Positions 49,079 to 57,082 of a stretch of DNA of 64,000 bases are shown here, one piece after another. A program made the position numbers and the translations under genes. This DNA is from Glaciihabitans arcticus (lineage in GTDB: Bacteria > Actinomycetota > Actinomycetes > Actinomycetales > Microbacteriaceae), in contig NZ_SISG01000001.1 of assembly GCF_004310685.1 (NCBI RefSeq), positions 2,542,001 through 2,606,000 of the forward strand, written 5' to 3'. How positions within the stretch are numbered: position 1 is the first letter of the stretch; each line of letters opens with the position of its first letter. The notes beneath the pieces were generated by a model. It worked only from the letters and a program-made list of their open reading frames with translations, was not told the origin of the DNA and made no database searches.

Positions 49079-49588
49079 CTACCGCCGAAGTTCAAAACTC
49101 GTTGTGCCGATCTTGACTGGCGTGTTCACGGGTACCTGGGTGGGAACGATGACGCGGGTTCCGTCGAGGAATGTTCCGTTGGTCGAGTCTAGGTCTTGGA
49201 TGACCCAGCCGTCCTGCCAGAGCAGCAGGCGCGCGTGGTGTGTCGAGGTGTAGTCGTCGCGGATGACAAGACCGGACTCGCTCGCGCGGCCGATGGTCAG
49301 CTGCTCGGAGGGGAGGGGCAGTTCGAGCCCCTCCTTCGCGCCGCCGGTGATCACGAGACGGGTCGCACCGAGCGAGCTCGAGTTGGTCGACCGGCTGGGA
49401 GCCGCGGGGGAGGGCGCGACGGTGACCGGCGGTGCCGAATAGACGGGGGCTGCTGCCGCCGGTTCGGGCTGCTTACGCACCCGCTGGCCGAACAGGTCGC
49501 TGCGCAGCGCGTAGACGACCGCGAAGACGAAGAACCAGAGCAGCCCGAGGAAGCCGAAGCGCAGGATGAAGAGGGTCAGTTCACTCAT
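49079..49588 (-). CDS. fhaB: FHA-domain protein FhaB (FipA)
   Basis: This encodes 169 residues. One N-terminal membrane helix (about 5-27) is followed by a proline/alanine-rich linker and a C-terminal FHA domain with the phosphothreonine-binding features TIGRASES, STHHARL and DLDSTNGTFL. FhaB is a PknA/PknB substrate and a link to division and wall synthesis in mycobacteria. It overlaps fhaA by 4 bases and precedes pstP. Confidence 0.94.
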   Translation of the reverse strand: MSELTLFILRFGFLGLLWFFVFAVVYALRSDLFGQRVRKQPEPAAAAPVYSAPPVTVAPSPAAPSRSTNSSSLGATRLVITGGAKEGLELPLPSEQLTIGRASESGLVIRDDYTSTHHARLLLWQDGWVIQDLDSTNGTFLDGTRVIVPTQVPVNTPVKIGTTSFELRR

Positions 49589-50295
49589 CGGCCCGCCTCG
49601 TCGGTTCGGGAGCCGGCGAGACGGTCATCGGAAGATTGGGCGAGCACGCGGAACACAATACGCGTGCGACCGATGTCGATGACGGAATCGGGAGACAGCG
49701 GGGCCTTCGAGACCTTCTCGCCGTTGAGTAGCGAACCGTTGGTCGACCCGAGATCGTTGACCTGCGCGCGCTTGCCGTCCCAGAGGATCTCGACGTGCTT
49801 GCGCGAGATGCTCGAGTCGTCGACGGTGATGTCGGCGTCGCTGCCGCGGCCGATGACCGTGTGCGAGCGGGTGATCGGGTAGCGCTTGCCGGCGATGTCC
49901 ACGATGGGCGTCCACGCGATACTGCCCTGCGCGCCGACCGAGGCGACCTCGATCATGCCCTCGCTCAATCCGGGCTTCTGCTCGAACCGGATGGAAATGC
50001 CGCCCGCAAAGGAGTACCCCTGCGCCGCAGCGTGCTGTTGCACGAGCGCGGTCAACTCGTCGGTGAGGGGGGCGCCGAGTCCGGTCATCCGCTCGAAATC
50101 GCCACGGGCGAGGCGCACGGTGAACTGGTTGGGCACCAGAATGCGGTCGCGGGAGACCACGGCTGCCTTCGTGTCGAGTTCGCGGCGCAGGGCGCTCGTG
50201 ATCTCGATCGGCTGCAGACCGCTTTTGAACGTCTTGGCGAATGCGCCGTTGACGGCTCGCTCAAGGCCTCTTTCGAAGCTGTCCAGAAGCCCCAC
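49585..50295 (-). CDS. fhaA: FHA-domain protein FhaA (DUF3662 + FHA)
   Basis: This encodes 236 residues. The N-terminal DUF3662 domain (about 1-115) begins MGLLDSFERGLERAVNGAF, and the C-terminal FHA domain shows VIGRGSDADI, SISRKHVEI and DLGSTNGSLLNGEK. Unlike the mycobacterial homologue the linker between them is short. It is the first gene of the seven-gene operon ending in pknB; its promoter must lie in 50296-50589, where I saw no strong hexamers. Confidence 0.94.
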   Translation of the reverse strand: MGLLDSFERGLERAVNGAFAKTFKSGLQPIEITSALRRELDTKAAVVSRDRILVPNQFTVRLARGDFERMTGLGAPLTDELTALVQQHAAAQGYSFAGGISIRFEQKPGLSEGMIEVASVGAQGSIAWTPIVDIAGKRYPITRSHTVIGRGSDADITVDDSSISRKHVEILWDGKRAQVNDLGSTNGSLLNGEKVSKAPLSPDSVIDIGRTRIVFRVLAQSSDDRLAGSRTDEAGR

Positions 50296-50589
50296 GACTC
50301 TCCCCTGGTTGGCTGACGGGTTTACACGATGCTACCGGCTGCTCTTGTGTACCAGCCGGAGATCCGCTGATTTACACCGAGCGGATGACGCGGCGCTCGC
50401 CGGGCGGATGACCCCGCGCCTCGGGCCTGCGGCGCTGTCGTGATGCGGCATGTGGGGAGAATCCGGCCCGGGATGCCCCAATTGCCGCAATAAGCCCGAC
50501 TCACCCGGCTGCGACGCCGACTGGTGGGCTCAGACCCCAGTCGCCCTGTGGTAATCTCGTTCGGTTGGCGCCTCGTGCGGCAATGTTAG

Positions 50590-50673
50590 GCGCGAGTGGC
50601 GGAATTGGTAGACGCGCACGGTTCAGGTCCGTGTGTTGGTAACGACGTGGGGGTTCAAGTCCCCCCTCGCGCA
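50590..50673 (+). tRNA. tRNA-Leu (anticodon CAG)
   Basis: An 84-base class II tRNA: acceptor GCGCGAG pairs with CTCGCGC, the anticodon is CAG at 50624-50626, a long variable arm follows (TGTTGGTAACGACG) and the T arm contains GGTTCAAGTCC. CCA is not encoded. Confidence 0.97.
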
Positions 50674-50679
50674 CAGAAC

Positions 50680-50717
50680 GGCCGGCAGACAGATATCTCT
50701 GGATGCCGGCCTTTTTT
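50680..50717 (+). terminator. Terminator of tRNA-Leu
   Basis: An 8-bp stem (50680-50687 with 50704-50711) encloses a 4-bp inner hairpin and is followed by six T residues (50712-50717). Confidence 0.9.
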
Positions 50718-50771
50718 GTTGCCAGAGACAGCTGCGTCATCCACCGCTTCGCCATGCACCACGATTGCCGT

Positions 50772-51299
50772 ATGACAGATCTCGCTAAGCACCCTCTCCT
50801 CGCCGGTCTCCGCGAAGGGTCTTCACTGCGCTGGAGCCAGTCCAATGGTGACTTCGACATGGATCATTCCGCCTTCGAGCAGGTCGAGGTGTCGATCACG
50901 GATGCCACGGTCCGCGTTCGTGCGCGCACCGATCTCGACATGCTCAGCTTCTACTGGGATGCCGATCCGGCCCAGATCGAGGATGACAAGGACCTCATCC
51001 GCGGCTTTCTCGGAACGCTGCCGGGAGTGATTGTCGACCCCGGCGATGAGAACTGGGAGACCTACGACATCTGGGTCGACGTGACACCCGATTCGTTCGA
51101 CGTGGCCCTCGAGTCGGTATTCGACGTGCTCGATGTCGCGGAGAACCACCCGAGCGGCGCGCGCTTCGCAGAATTGCTCGACGTGCGCCCCGGGGAGGAG
51201 GTCATCGCGTTCTGGACCGACCTCCGCCGGTACCTCGAGTCGCAGCGGGTCGCGGACGGCAGCGCTGCAGACGCGGGACCGGTCGCGCCGAAGCCCTGA
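50772..51299 (+). CDS. Hypothetical cytosolic protein (175 residues)
   Basis: This encodes 175 residues, rich in aspartate, glutamate and aromatic residues, with no membrane segment or signal peptide. The ATG at 50772 was chosen because upstream in-frame starts would place the coding region within the tRNA-Leu terminator. I do not recognise a family. It is followed by the mannosyltransferase pair on the same strand with a 29-base gap. Confidence 0.65.
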   Translation: MTDLAKHPLLAGLREGSSLRWSQSNGDFDMDHSAFEQVEVSITDATVRVRARTDLDMLSFYWDADPAQIEDDKDLIRGFLGTLPGVIVDPGDENWETYDIWVDVTPDSFDVALESVFDVLDVAENHPSGARFAELLDVRPGEEVIAFWTDLRRYLESQRVADGSAADAGPVAPKP

Positions 51300-51328
51300 G
51301 CGGGCCGAGGGCTACTCTGGGGGACACC

Positions 51329-52513
51329 ATGACCGCCACCGCACCCCGCTCGCTGGCGGCAAGGGTTCGATCGCTGCCCGGCTGGGCCGCCCTGCTGCTG
51401 GTCTACGCCGCATCCCGCGTGTACAGCACCACACTTCTCGGCAGCATGTTCGGGATGGCCCAGGCGCACGACTGGGACCTGCCGAGTTCCCGCCCCGACC
51501 AGTCGTTCTTCAACTTCTCGACCAGCTGGGACGGCACCTACTACCGTCGGATCGCCGAGCACGGGTATCCGAGCGAGCTGCCCGTCGATGCCGACGGTTT
51601 CGCGGTGCCCAACGTCTGGGCGTTTATGCCGGTGTTCCCGTTTCTCGCGAAGCTGCTCGCCCTGACCGGGATGCACTTCGACGTCGCCGCGGTGATCGTG
51701 GCAACCCTCGCGGGCGCGGGAGCCGCGCTCGTGCTGCACCGCCTCGTCGCGAGTGTCTCGAACCCGGTCGCTGCGCTGTGCACGACCGCGCTGTTCTGCT
51801 TCGGTCCTCTGGGCTTCCTGCTGCAGGTCGGTTACGCGGAGAGCCTGTTCCTGCTGCTCACCTTCGCGAGCCTGCTCGCACTCGTGCAGCGGCGATACGT
51901 TCTGCTGACCGGCCTCGCCCTCGTCGCGGCGTTCGTGCGTCCGGGGATCCTCGCCGTCGCGCTTGCGCTCGCCGTGCACTTCATTGTGCGCTGGTTCTCG
52001 AAGGACCCGTTCCCGTGGCGTGATCGCATCGTCATCGTGGTGGGCGGGCTGCTCATCGCCGCCGCCGGACTCTCCTGGATGCTGATCGCCACCGCGGTCA
52101 CCGGTCACGAGAATGCCTACCTCGAGACGGAGCTCGCCTGGTGGGTGGGCCTGGTCGGGCGCCAGCACTTCGTGCCGCTCACCCCGTGGTTCGCGATCTC
52201 GTGGCGGTGGCTCGGGATCGGGGGCGTCATCCTCGTTCTCCTGATCAGTGCCGGCTTCGTCGTAGCGCTTACCCGCCGGTCGACTCGTGCACTGGGACTC
52301 GATGTTGTCGCCTTCTCCGCCAGCTATGGCCTGTACCTGCTCGCCGTCTTCCTGCCGCAGCAGAGCACGTTCCGCCTGCTGCTGCCGCTCACGCCGCTGC
52401 TCGGCAACCAGACACTGTGGAACTCGCCCGTGCGCCGCTGGGTCCTGCTCGGCACGGGCGCCGCGCTCCAACCGGTCGGCGTCGTCATGCTCTGGTTCCT
52501 GACCTACCCGTAG
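51329..52513 (+). CDS. PIG-V-like mannosyltransferase family membrane protein
   Basis: This encodes 394 residues with about nine to ten membrane helices. The extracellular segment SWDGTYYRRIAEHGYP after the first helix matches the GT-C/PIG-V pattern in which an acidic residue near WD is catalytic, and the sugar donor is a polyprenyl-phosphate sugar. The next gene, 37 bases downstream, encodes the synthase of polyprenyl-phosphomannose, so the two likely supply and use one donor. The acceptor (protein, lipoglycan) is not known. Confidence 0.8.
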   Translation: MTATAPRSLAARVRSLPGWAALLLVYAASRVYSTTLLGSMFGMAQAHDWDLPSSRPDQSFFNFSTSWDGTYYRRIAEHGYPSELPVDADGFAVPNVWAFMPVFPFLAKLLALTGMHFDVAAVIVATLAGAGAALVLHRLVASVSNPVAALCTTALFCFGPLGFLLQVGYAESLFLLLTFASLLALVQRRYVLLTGLALVAAFVRPGILAVALALAVHFIVRWFSKDPFPWRDRIVIVVGGLLIAAAGLSWMLIATAVTGHENAYLETELAWWVGLVGRQHFVPLTPWFAISWRWLGIGGVILVLLISAGFVVALTRRSTRALGLDVVAFSASYGLYLLAVFLPQQSTFRLLLPLTPLLGNQTLWNSPVRRWVLLGTGAALQPVGVVMLWFLTYP

Positions 52514-52550
52514 TCTCGTCTCACTCGCACCTTCCGCAGAAAGCTTCGCC

Positions 52551-53273
52551 GTGGCATCCCCATCAACAATCATTGTGATTCCGACCTACAACGAGATCGA
52601 CAGTCTCGGCCCCGTCGTCGCCGCTGTTCGCGCTGCCGTGTCCGACGCGCACGTGCTCGTCGTCGACGACAACAGTCCCGACGGAACCGGTGCGCTCGCC
52701 GATCGCCTCGCCGCGGGCGACGAGCAGGTGCACGTGCTGCACCGCCTCGCCAAGGACGGCCTGGGCCGCGCCTACGTCGCCGGGTTCACCTGGGCGCTCG
52801 AGCGCGACTTCGGGCGCATCGTCGAGATGGACGCCGACGGCTCCCACCAGGCCAGCGAGCTGCCGCTTCTGCTCGCCGCCCTCGACGCCGGCGCGGACGC
52901 CGCGATCGGCACACGCTGGATGCCCGGCGGCAGCGTGCACGACTGGCCCCTGCACCGACGACTCATCTCGCGAGCCGGCACGGGATACGCCCGGCTGATG
53001 CTGCGCTCGAGACTGCGCGACCTGACCTCCGGCTACCGGGCCTTCACCCGCCGCGCGCTCGAATCGATCGACCTCGACCGGGTGCAGGGTGCCGGTTACG
53101 TCTTCCAGATCGAGATGGCGGCCAGGCTCAGCAAGCGCGGGATGCGCGTCACCGAAGTGCCGATCACCTTCGTCGAGCGGCGTGCCGGCGCTTCCAAGAT
53201 GTCTACCGCGATCGTGCTGGAAGCGATGACCTGGGTAACGAAGGCCGGTTTCTCGCCCCGGAAGCTGAGCTGA
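52551..53273 (+). CDS. ppm: Polyprenol monophosphomannose synthase
   Basis: This encodes 240 residues of a GT2-family glycosyltransferase that makes polyprenyl-phosphomannose from GDP-mannose. Motifs are VIPTYNEIDSL at the N-terminus, VVDDNSPDGTG and the catalytic EMDADGSHQ. It is the soluble single-domain form, without the N-acyltransferase domain fused in mycobacterial Ppm1. The start is GTG at 52551. It follows the PIG-V-like gene and is convergent with the oxidoreductase gene. Confidence 0.92.
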   Translation: MASPSTIIVIPTYNEIDSLGPVVAAVRAAVSDAHVLVVDDNSPDGTGALADRLAAGDEQVHVLHRLAKDGLGRAYVAGFTWALERDFGRIVEMDADGSHQASELPLLLAALDAGADAAIGTRWMPGGSVHDWPLHRRLISRAGTGYARLMLRSRLRDLTSGYRAFTRRALESIDLDRVQGAGYVFQIEMAARLSKRGMRVTEVPITFVERRAGASKMSTAIVLEAMTWVTKAGFSPRKLS

Positions 53274-53280
53274 GCCCCGA

Positions 53281-54417
53281 CTAGACCGTACGCGCGAACG
53301 GGTCGAAATCGACCGGCATCGAGCCGATCTCACCGACCGTGCTCTCCACGTTCACAAACGCACCGGTTGCGGCCGAGTGCTGCGCCGAGACCATGGTGTC
53401 GAGCACGTGGTAGCCGAGTTCGCCGGTGGCGAGGTGCGGGCGTCCGGTGCGGATCGCACGGGCCAGGTCGAGGGCGCCGAGGCCACGTCCGACGACGATG
53501 CCCTCCTCGGGGATCTCCTCCCAGACCGGCTCATCGCCGTGCGCAGTCAACGCACGCACAACGGCGATGCGACCGCTGAACATGTTGGGATCCGGCAGCA
53601 CGATGGTGCCCTCGGTGCCCGAGATCTCTACAACGCCGGTGCGGTACAGCGGCGAGTCGAAGCTCAGCATCGACTGCGCCTGGGCGCCCTTCTCGAACTG
53701 CGCGAGCACGGTGATCGTGGACGGCACCTCGACCGGGAACGATGCGCCGGCATTGTCACCGACGAGGATCGTGCGCTCCTCGGTGGCCTTCATCCCGAGC
53801 GCGGCGACCGTCGCGACCGGACCGAGCAGCTGCACGAGCGAGGTGAAGTAGTACGGCCCCATGTCGAAGAGCGGGCCGGCTCCGTGCGCGAACAGGAACG
53901 CCGGGTTCGGGTGGAACAGCTCCGGCCCCTGCCACTGCATCTGCGTCTGCGCGAACAGCGGGCGCCCGATGAGGCCCGCCTCGATCGCGCGCTTCGCCGT
54001 CTGGATGCCCGGGCCGAGCACGGTGTCGGGAGCGACGCCGACACGCAGGCCCGCTGCATCCGCCGCATCGAGCAGGGCGCGCGCACTGGCGAGATCCGTT
54101 CCGATCGGCTTCTCGCTCCAGACGTGCTTGCCTGCCGCGATGATTCGGGATGACACCTCCGCGTGTACGGCGGGGATGGTCAGGTTGACCACGATCTCAA
54201 CGCCGGCGTGCGCAAGCACATCGTCGGCCGAACCGGACAGCGCGATGCCGTGCTTCGCGGCCTGCGAGGCAGCGCGGTCGAGGTCGAGGTCGCCGACGAT
54301 GAGCACCTCGAGGTCGGGAAAGCTCGCCAGGTTCTCGAGGTAGGTGTCGGAGATGTTGCCGACGCCGATGACGCCGATGCCGACCGTGCCGGAACCCTGG
54401 GGGGTGAACTGTGCCAT
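53281..54417 (-). CDS. Gfo/Idh/MocA-family oxidoreductase
   Basis: This encodes 378 residues of an NAD(P)-dependent sugar or inositol oxidoreductase. The Rossmann start GIGVIGVGNISDTYL and the EKPIGTDLASA motif with the catalytic lysine are present. The start shares one base with the upstream isomerase stop (TAATG). The pairing with a xylose-isomerase-like TIM-barrel protein and a divergent TetR regulator suggests a carbohydrate catabolism module, but the substrate is unknown. Confidence 0.88.
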   Translation of the reverse strand: MAQFTPQGSGTVGIGVIGVGNISDTYLENLASFPDLEVLIVGDLDLDRAASQAAKHGIALSGSADDVLAHAGVEIVVNLTIPAVHAEVSSRIIAAGKHVWSEKPIGTDLASARALLDAADAAGLRVGVAPDTVLGPGIQTAKRAIEAGLIGRPLFAQTQMQWQGPELFHPNPAFLFAHGAGPLFDMGPYYFTSLVQLLGPVATVAALGMKATEERTILVGDNAGASFPVEVPSTITVLAQFEKGAQAQSMLSFDSPLYRTGVVEISGTEGTIVLPDPNMFSGRIAVVRALTAHGDEPVWEEIPEEGIVVGRGLGALDLARAIRTGRPHLATGELGYHVLDTMVSAQHSAATGAFVNVESTVGEIGSMPVDFDPFARTV

Positions 54418-55220
54418 TAGGAGAGTCCCCTTTCGCTGAGGAATGCGTAGCTGGTGGCGACGCCCTCGAAGATGTCTCCCGAGTAGGCGTCGAACTCGAC
54501 GATGGCGAGCTCGAGGTGCTGCGCCGCGTCGAGCGAGGCGGCGAGCGGAACAACGCCGGTGCCAGCCGGGACCTGGTCGGTCGGTTTGGTCTCGAGGCCG
54601 GGCGCCGGGTCGAGCGTGCCGTCCTTTACATGAACCGCGACGAGGCGCTCACCGAGTGCGGCGACGAGAGCCGGGACATCCGCCCCGCCCGCAGCGGCCC
54701 AGTACAGGTCGAGTTCGATGACGACGGCGGGGTCGAGCAGTTCGACGAACACCTCGAAGGCGAATCGGCCGTCGATCGTGTTCTGGAACTCCTGGTTGTG
54801 GTTGTGGTACCCGACGGTGATGCCGTGAGCGGCAGCGGCGACGGCCGCCTCGTTGAGGCGATTCGCCGTGTCGGTGATCGCCTCGACGGTGGTCCAGCGG
54901 TCGGGCGCCACGAAGGGGTCGATGACAGTGGTCATGCCGAGCTTCGCGGCGGCAGCGAACACGGCGTCGAGGTCGGGCGGCGCGGGAGCCGTTGGGTCGA
55001 ACGGGTTGAGCGCGTCGGAGGCGAGCGAGGTGTGGCCGCTGCGCGCGCTCAGGCCGTGGCGCGCGAAGGCGGCGGCGAACTCGTCGGCGCGGGCCACGAA
55101 GTCGAATGCCTCGACGGTCGTGAAGCCGAGCTCGGCGATGCGGGCGAGGGTGCCGTCGAGGTCTTCGGCGAGCTTGTCCTTCACCGTCCACAACTGCACG
55201 GAAATGGTGGGTGTCGTCAT
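54417..55220 (-). CDS. Sugar phosphate isomerase/epimerase (xylose-isomerase-like TIM barrel)
   Basis: This encodes 267 residues with this start of the AP-endonuclease-2/xylose-isomerase-like family. It has the metal-site features of the fold, for example VGYHNHNQEF and VIELDLYWAAAGG. The ATG at 55220 is preferred because AAGGAAG is directly upstream at the right distance; an ATG at 55238 would lie before that ribosome site. It is co-transcribed with the oxidoreductase that follows. Confidence 0.87.
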   Translation of the reverse strand: MTTPTISVQLWTVKDKLAEDLDGTLARIAELGFTTVEAFDFVARADEFAAAFARHGLSARSGHTSLASDALNPFDPTAPAPPDLDAVFAAAAKLGMTTVIDPFVAPDRWTTVEAITDTANRLNEAAVAAAAHGITVGYHNHNQEFQNTIDGRFAFEVFVELLDPAVVIELDLYWAAAGGADVPALVAALGERLVAVHVKDGTLDPAPGLETKPTDQVPAGTGVVPLAASLDAAQHLELAIVEFDAYSGDIFEGVATSYAFLSERGLS

Positions 55221-55267
55221 GGGATCTTCCTTCATCATCGGCGGACGACAAATAAAATACCAGAAAT

Positions 55268-55283
55268 ACCTCCACGTGGAGGT
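55268..55283. promoter_or_regulatory. Palindromic operator candidate in the isomerase/TetR divergent gap
   Basis: ACCTCCACGTGGAGGT is a perfect 16-bp palindrome in the 102-base gap between the divergent isomerase and TetR genes. It is probably the binding site of the TetR protein encoded next door. AT-rich -10-like sequence (TAAAAT, 55253-55258) lies beside it. Confidence 0.65.
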
Positions 55284-55322
55284 TTATTTTTCGAGCGGGC
55301 GCGAGACGGCTAGCATTGCGGC

Positions 55323-55952
55323 ATGACAGCGGCCCCCGTTCAGCCCGGCGACGCCGCCGCGGCCCGCGCCGGCAGCTACCCGAAGGGCGTCGCCCGGCGC
55401 CAGGAGATCCTCACCCGCGCGATCGAGGTCTTCGCCGCCAAGGGCCTCGAGGGAACCTCGCTGCGAGCCATCGCCGAGGCGATCGGCGTCTCGCACGCAG
55501 CCCTGCTGCACTACTTCCCCTCCCGCGAGGAGCTGCTCATCGAGGTGCTCAAGGCGAACGAGACCCGGTTCAACGCCACTGACGCCGAGCGTGACCCGAC
55601 AGAGATCGTCGGCATCATGACGAATGCCGCGCACCGCAACGTGGGCATCCCCGGCATGGTGTCGCTCTACTCGAGCATGCTCGCCGGCTCGATCGAAGAG
55701 GGCAAGGAGTACTCGCGCGAGTACTTCTCCGGGCGCTTCGAGCGATTGCGCGCCAAGCTCGTGAGCCGCATCCAGATCGGACAGGCTGCGGGAACCGTGC
55801 GCACCGACCTCGATCCGGAGGCTCTCGCCGCCCTCGTGATCGCCGCCTCCGACGGCTTGCAGGTGCAGTGGCTGCTCGATCCGAAAGTCGACATCGCCGG
55901 CAGTCTCGAGCTGCTCGACGTCATCCTCGCCCCCGCCCAGGAGAAGAAGTGA
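55323..55952 (+). CDS. TetR-family transcriptional regulator
   Basis: This encodes 209 residues. The N-terminal helix-turn-helix (about 17-63) reads ILTRAIEVFAAKGLEGTSLR followed by AIAEAIGVSHAALLHYFPS, and the C-terminal ligand domain follows. It is divergent from the isomerase/oxidoreductase pair across a palindrome and so probably represses them and itself; a sugar or related metabolite is the likely inducer. It is coupled to the next gene by a GTGA overlap. Confidence 0.92.
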   Translation: MTAAPVQPGDAAAARAGSYPKGVARRQEILTRAIEVFAAKGLEGTSLRAIAEAIGVSHAALLHYFPSREELLIEVLKANETRFNATDAERDPTEIVGIMTNAAHRNVGIPGMVSLYSSMLAGSIEEGKEYSREYFSGRFERLRAKLVSRIQIGQAAGTVRTDLDPEALAALVIAASDGLQVQWLLDPKVDIAGSLELLDVILAPAQEKK

Positions 55953-56356
55953 CCGGATTCAACGACCGCATTATCGAAGAGTTCCGCGCCAATGACGGTG
56001 TAGTGACTACTGCCGGTTTCGGCGACAGCCTCGTGCTCGTGCACTCGGTCGGCGCGGTCAGCGGTGAGCCGCGCATCAATCCGCTGATGGCGATCGAGCA
56101 GGGCGGCGGCTGGTTGATCGCGGCGTCGGCTGCGGGTGCGCTGCGGCATCCCGCCTGGTATTTCAACCTTCTGAAGACTCCGGATGTCTCGATCGAGACC
56201 GGTACCGCAACGCGCGAGGTGCACGCCACCGACCTCGTCGGGGCCGATCGCGATGCGGCCTGGCGGCTCTTCACCGACCGATCGCCAGGATTCCGCGAGT
56301 ACGAGGTGCGCGCGGGGGACCGGGTGATCCCGGTGGTCCGGCTCGACCCCCGGTAG
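55949..56356 (+). CDS. Deazaflavin (F420)-dependent nitroreductase-family protein
   Basis: This encodes 135 residues of the Ddn-like split-barrel family, whose members bind F420 and reduce various substrates. The features VHSVGAVSGEPRINPLM and HPAWYFNLLKTPDVSIE fit the family. The start is GTG at 55949, overlapping the TetR stop. No F420 synthesis gene is in the window. Its tie to the TetR gene suggests shared regulation, not a known function. Confidence 0.85.
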   Translation: MTGFNDRIIEEFRANDGVVTTAGFGDSLVLVHSVGAVSGEPRINPLMAIEQGGGWLIAASAAGALRHPAWYFNLLKTPDVSIETGTATREVHATDLVGADRDAAWRLFTDRSPGFREYEVRAGDRVIPVVRLDPR

Positions 56357-56364
56357 GCCGACTC

Positions 56365-56389
56365 TTCGACAGGCTCAGGGACCGTCGAG
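56365..56389. repeat. Small palindromic unit (possible dispersed repeat)
   Basis: The stretch carries inverted arms TCGAC (56366-56370) and GTCGA (56384-56388) around AGGCTCAGGGACC. Similar short palindromic units (TTCGACAGGCTCAGGGACC-type) occur in intergenic gaps of many high-GC actinobacteria, from memory. I saw only one copy in this window. Confidence 0.4.
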
Positions 56390-56411
56390 ACGGAAAAACT
56401 AGGCTGGCAGC

Positions 56412-57053
56412 ATGCGACTGATTCTTGTGCGGCACGGCCAGACCACGTCCAATGTGGCGGGAGCGCTCGACACTGCGACGCCCGGCGCTGAACTGACCGA
56501 GCTCGGGCGGGAGCAGGCTGCGGCGCTCCCCGCGGTACTCGCGCGCGAGAGGCTCGACGCGATCGTGGTCTCGACCCTCGTGCGCACGCAGCAGACCGCC
56601 GCACCGCTCGCGGCCGCGACCGGAATCGAGCCGATCGTGCGGGCCGGGATCCGCGAGGTCGAGGCCGGCACGCTTGAGATGAAGAGCGACCGGAAGTCGG
56701 TGATGGCGTACCTGACCGCGTTCGCCAGCTGGGCGACCGGCGACCTCGAGGCACGGATGCCCGGTGCCGAGAACGGCCACGAGGCCTTCGACCGCTTCGA
56801 CGCCGTCGTCGCCGAGTTCGCCCACCACCAGACCCTGCTGATCGTGAGCCATGGCGCGATGATCCGCTACTGGGCAGCCCGCGCGGCAAGCAACATCGAT
56901 GGTCCGTTCGTGCGCGACCACATCCTCAGCAACACCGGCGTTGTGGTGCTGAACGGGTCACCCACCGAGGGCTGGATCGTGGAGAGCTGGCTCGGCCTCC
57001 CGGTGGGAGGCCCGGCCGTCACCGATCTTGCTGCAGACGGGCCGACGGACTAG
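56412..57053 (+). CDS. Histidine phosphatase family protein
   Basis: This encodes 213 residues of the phosphoglycerate-mutase-like superfamily. The phosphohistidine motif LVRHGQT has R7 and H8, and the second catalytic histidine is in SHGAMIRYW. Most such proteins are broad phosphatases; the substrate is not evident. No partner genes are coupled to it. Confidence 0.9.
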   Translation: MRLILVRHGQTTSNVAGALDTATPGAELTELGREQAAALPAVLARERLDAIVVSTLVRTQQTAAPLAAATGIEPIVRAGIREVEAGTLEMKSDRKSVMAYLTAFASWATGDLEARMPGAENGHEAFDRFDAVVAEFAHHQTLLIVSHGAMIRYWAARAASNIDGPFVRDHILSNTGVVVLNGSPTEGWIVESWLGLPVGGPAVTDLAADGPTD

Positions 57054-57082
57054 CGGCTCCCGGCCGGGATTAGTGTGATCAG

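Noticed and set aside
50501-50860. A minus-strand frame with a REGGLEPPRRYQHTDLN-type peptide
   Set aside because: It is the antisense reading of tRNA-Leu and its terminator, another known artefact.
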